Source: Mesaphorura yosii (taxonomy: Eukaryota; Arthropoda; Collembola; Poduromorpha; Tullbergiidae). From it: a DNA stretch of 23,089 nucleotides. Below, piece after piece: positions 20,441-23,089 of this stretch. A program made the position numbers and the translations under genes. Each line of letters opens with the position of its first letter. Within the stretch, counting starts at the first letter, position 1. The stretch spans positions 1-23,089 of the forward strand of contig WIXG01000752.1 of assembly GCA_009869945.1 (NCBI GenBank). The letters are read 5' to 3'. Under the pieces are notes generated by a model. That model did not search any database. It was not told where the DNA came from and saw only the letters and a program-made list of their open reading frames with translations.

Positions 20441-21631
20441 ATGAGTGCTAAAGGTTGCTTTTTCGTCGTGCCAGTGAATTTGCTCTTGATTGCTTGTGTG
20501 GTGATGAGTTGCGATTTCTGTGTGTCATCACCGATAACCCCAAGAAGCACTGCTGCTGCTGCTCCAAATTTGGTAAATATACGTCGTAGGAAGTAATTTT
20601 TAAATCTTCAGTATCTTGGCCTGCCGTATTTGCTATCTACCATACGATCTCGTAAGGTAATCTTAATTCTTGATCACATGCATGGTGGTCGGATACCTGG
20701 AGCCTGGAAATGTCTTAAATTAGCCGTGCTGGCTAGAAATTTAGAAACGCGCCATATTTCAACCATTGTATGACTAGAGATTAAGATTTCTTAACTTTTC
20801 AAGTACAAGACACAAGAGGAGAGGAGGAGGAGGAGGCCGGGAGAGGGTCGGTCATTGCTAACGCTAGGCGTGTTTAGAAGAAACAAGATGTTGCATGTTA
20901 AGTTAATTGTGTGCGATGCTCGTTCCCCTTCTAAACAAACGAGTAACAGCAAGGTTTCTAATTCGATTACTCCCGAGTGCTTTAAGTTACACTTTACACA
21001 TTTAAATCCTTACCTGATCTTGATTGATTTCATGAATGATATTTTCTAATGATTTGTATTGCTCAAGCTGCATGGAATGTGTTTCATGACTCTAACGATA
21101 GTCTTAATACAGGAATCCAGCAAAACAATTCCGCATCCGCGTTTCAATATGAAGATTACAGCAAAGGTCAATGGGAATCAGGGTGCGCTGATAATTATCA
21201 ATGATAATTATCAGCGCGATGATAATGGATCGTCGGATTTTTTCGAAAAAATCATGATTTTTTCACACCCTGATGGGAATGAAGTCGAAATCATGACGAT
21301 GGCAGGTGCAGGCGGACATCGAGCGAATCATTCTCATTTTCAGGTCGTCAACACTGAGACCAACACCGGAAGCAGCGGTAAGAATGATTCCAGCGTTGGT
21401 CTGGACGCTGAGCCACCGCCCAAGAATGACACAGTGCTTTGGGCTCTGTCATCATCCCTGGACAAAAGCTCTCCGAACCGACTCGTTCGCAAATTCGGAT
21501 ACTTTGTGTCGCTGATTGGGTTTGTGCTGAGTTGGATTGGGTACCAACTCGTCTCCTGCAGCAACTCTGTGGCTATGTTCGGGAACTGGATTGAAGAGTT
21601 CGGGATGGTCGTCACGGGGCTAGGGAATTAG
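20441..21631 (+). CDS. Unrecognised secreted or single-pass membrane protein, 216 residues
   Basis: Two exons, 20441-20572 and 21113-21631, joined in phase 0 across a 540-bp GT-AG intron. Exon 1 encodes MSAKGCFFVVPVNLLLIACV and further hydrophobic residues, a probable signal peptide ending near residue 30, then PITPRSTAAAAPNL. Exon 2 begins ESSKTIPHPRFNMKITAKV. It has four N-glycosylation sequons (NGS, NHS, NDS, NDT at about residues 82, 116, 135 and 149) and an acidic Pro-containing stretch. A hydrophobic segment, FGYFVSLIGFVLSWIGYQLV, lies at about 172-191, followed by about 25 mixed residues. The layout fits a type I membrane protein or a secreted protein with a hydrophobic C-terminal part. 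I recognise no family. The intron holds a purine tract, and exon 2 contains a cluster of palindromes described separately. No close polyadenylation signal is evident; ATTAAA at 21824 and AATAAA at 22668 are candidates. Confidence 0.7.
20814..20836 (+). repeat. GGA-rich polypurine tract in the intron of the unknown gene
   Basis: An uninterrupted purine run with several GGA units, continuing as an imperfect G/A-rich stretch to about 20847. It is a simple repeat with no coding role. Confidence 0.8.
21177..21274 (+). repeat. Cluster of perfect palindromes inside exon 2 of the unknown gene
   Basis: Three perfect inverted repeats lie in tandem. 21185-21217 has 16-bp arms around one central base (arm starts GCGCTGATAATTATCA). 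21236-21253 is an 18-bp palindrome (GATTTTTTCGAAAAAATC). 21245-21264 is a 20-bp palindrome (GAAAAAATCATGATTTTTTC) sharing nine bases with the previous one. A 9-bp inverted repeat, ATCAGGGTG at 21177-21185 and CACCCTGAT at 21266-21274, encloses them. All lie within an open reading frame. Confidence 0.95.
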
Positions 21632-22667
21632 CTGGCCCTGAAAACGGTGGCCTGAACAGGCAGAAGACACGACACAGACGCAGCGTGCTGAGTCAGGGCC
21701 TTAATTGGTGTAATAACGTGATTTCTTGAATTTTGTGAGTCATTGATCGATATTGAAGAAGCCCTTCCTCTGTCCTTGCCATTCATTTGCCCGTTTTCAA
21801 CTGTTTCCCCCGACGACTCTCAGATTAAAAGTCAAAACCAAGCTGCCATCGCGTCGCATTTCAAGAAACGGCATCGGCAGCAGTGACTCGATGGTTCACT
21901 CTTTTTAAAGTTCACCAAATATTGTTTGCAATACCAAAGTCATGAAAAAATGAAAACGAGACGCTCAATCAATCAATTATCAATACCAGAGAATGTGACG
22001 AGTAGTAGTGCCATTGCCATTATTGTCTGGCTCAATATGTATTCTTGTAGTGATATTCGCATATTGTAGACTCTTTGGACTCTAGCTTATCGCTTCTGAT
22101 CAAAGAGATGCAGATCAGTCAGAGAAACATTGCTATTGCTATTGAAGTTGAAATTGATCGAGTGCGGCCGCATGAAGACACAAGACACGATGTGATGAGA
22201 CAAGATAAGAGACCGTGTCGGAAACACAAATTACATTTAAACTAAGCTATGCTCTCTAGCTCTCTCGATTTTCTCATTTCTCATCCAACAACTGTGAAAC
22301 TTTATCATTTTTAAATACCATTCGAATTCGAGACAACAGAATAGAAAGACAAAAGATAGCCGATAGCTGGAGGTGCATAATAGTTGAGATTGTGAGCGTG
22401 AATTATAAAATGCCCACTGCACGCGCACGCTCGTAGCTCACGCTCAGACTTAGCAAAGTAGTAACACGTAAAGTAATAGCAAGATCGCGACAGCGAATAG
22501 TTCAATCCGAAATCCAATCCATATCTTTAAGCCTGCGTTACTGTTTCGTTAACTCATTTCGGACACAAATCCTTGACAGTTGACTGTCGCCGCGTCGGCC
22601 CACTCCAAACCCAACTCCAACTTCTTCAATAACATAAATGTACTTGTAGTTTCAATAAGTTTCCTGT

Positions 22668-22673
22668 AATAAA
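22668..22673 (+). terminator. Candidate polyadenylation signal
   Basis: AATAAA on the plus strand about 1.04 kb after the unknown gene's stop codon. It could end a long 3' UTR of that gene or be unrelated. Confidence 0.3.
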
Positions 22674-22828
22674 CTTTAGACGACAATCAAAGCTTAGGCA
22701 TTAATCTGAGATTAATGTTTAATAGCGACTTGGGTTCGTTGTGCTTGCATTTGCACTCTTGACGTTTAAAGTCTTAGGTAATTATTTCTTAAAGGTGAAG
22801 TCTCCTGTTTCCAGCATCATTCTCTGTT

Positions 22829-22869
22829 GGAGCATGGAATCGAGGGCAACCTCGAGATTCCAGAGTTCC
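22829..22869 (+). repeat. Hairpin-forming inverted repeat
   Basis: TGGAATC at 22835-22841 pairs with GATTCCA at 22856-22862, and GAGG pairs with CCTC around a GCAA loop (22846-22849), with a two-base bulge on the 3' side. Outer bases GGA/TCC can extend the stem. Confidence 0.7.
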
Positions 22870-22989
22870 GTGTAATTATGACTTATTACTATTTTATGCC
22901 TTTTTGTAGAAAATAATAATTGCATAAACATGCATATTTTTATGTTTCTGGTGTCATGTCAAATGGCAAGTAAGAGGTTGCGAGAAGCG

Positions 22990-23025
22990 AAGGCAAGATC
23001 AGTTCTCACGGGAACTTCTTGCCTT
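22990..23025 (+). repeat. Hairpin-forming inverted repeat, 14-bp stem
   Basis: AAGGCAAGA (22990-22998) plus AGTTC (23001-23005) pair with GAACT (23012-23016) plus TCTTGCCTT (23017-23025). The two-base bulge is on the 5' arm and the loop has six bases. Confidence 0.75.
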
Positions 23026-23089
23026 TATCGGAAAACTGAACTGCACATGTAACTGGCAGTCTAATGCTCTTTTGTTTGTATCTGTCGTT

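Larger units (their letters stand above)
21632..23089. other. Region downstream of the unknown gene; no gene recognised
   Basis: About 1.46 kb. It may be partly 3' UTR: an AATAAA at 22668-22673 (plus) is the first canonical signal after the stop at 21631. ORFs on the minus strand at 22237-22517 show no recognisable features. Hairpin-forming inverted repeats occur at 21634-21700, 22699-22717, 22829-22869 and 22990-23025. Confidence 0.5.

Noticed and set aside
1..23089. tRNA, rRNA, transposase, viral or CRISPR sequences
   Set aside because: I looked for T-loop consensus, transposase or polymerase motifs and repeat-spacer arrays on both strands and found none. A covariance-model scan was not possible here.

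Overview
The window looks like nuclear DNA of a small-genome invertebrate animal. Genes are compact and intron-rich, most introns are 57-145 bp with GT-AG ends, and polyadenylation signals and TATA boxes are recognisable. The potassium-chloride cotransporter, ribosomal protein L9 and metalloproteinases all look ecdysozoan (arthropod- or tardigrade-like). The sequence alone does not settle the phylum. I saw no tRNA, rRNA, CRISPR array, transposase or viral gene.

Layout. 1-7010 (minus): a potassium-chloride cotransporter (SLC12A4-7 family) in 16 coding exons; its last ~40-45 codons lie beyond base 1. Its 1.0-kb intron 6 (3282-4289) holds a 45-residue signal-peptide ORF on the opposite strand. 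7011-9343: KCC promoter and 5' UTR, then ~2 kb without a convincing gene, then the promoter of the next gene. 9344-11608 and 12236-14550 (plus): two tandem secreted matrix metalloproteinases, each with cysteine switch, zinc catalytic domain, Pro/Thr linker and four-bladed hemopexin domain. 14860-16095 (minus, convergent with the second MMP): a mitochondrial sideroflexin of the SFXN1/3 type. 16653-16939 and 17486-17664 (minus): two small TATA-driven secreted-peptide genes, the second split between two reading frames. 18579-19323 (plus): ribosomal protein L9 with a 5' UTR intron. 20441-21631 (plus): an unrecognised two-exon gene for a 216-residue glycosylated-looking secreted or single-pass membrane protein. 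Its second exon is tiled with palindromes. 21632-23089: no gene recognised, several hairpins.

The genes do not form a pathway: ion transport, matrix proteolysis, mitochondrial serine transport and translation sit together by chance. The least explained material is the KCC with changed ion-site tyrosines, the small signal-peptide ORFs, the split-frame peptide gene and the palindrome-rich exon.

All exon models were built by hand from splice sites, reading phase and family similarity. Every internal junction of the conserved genes keeps phase, which is the main support for them.
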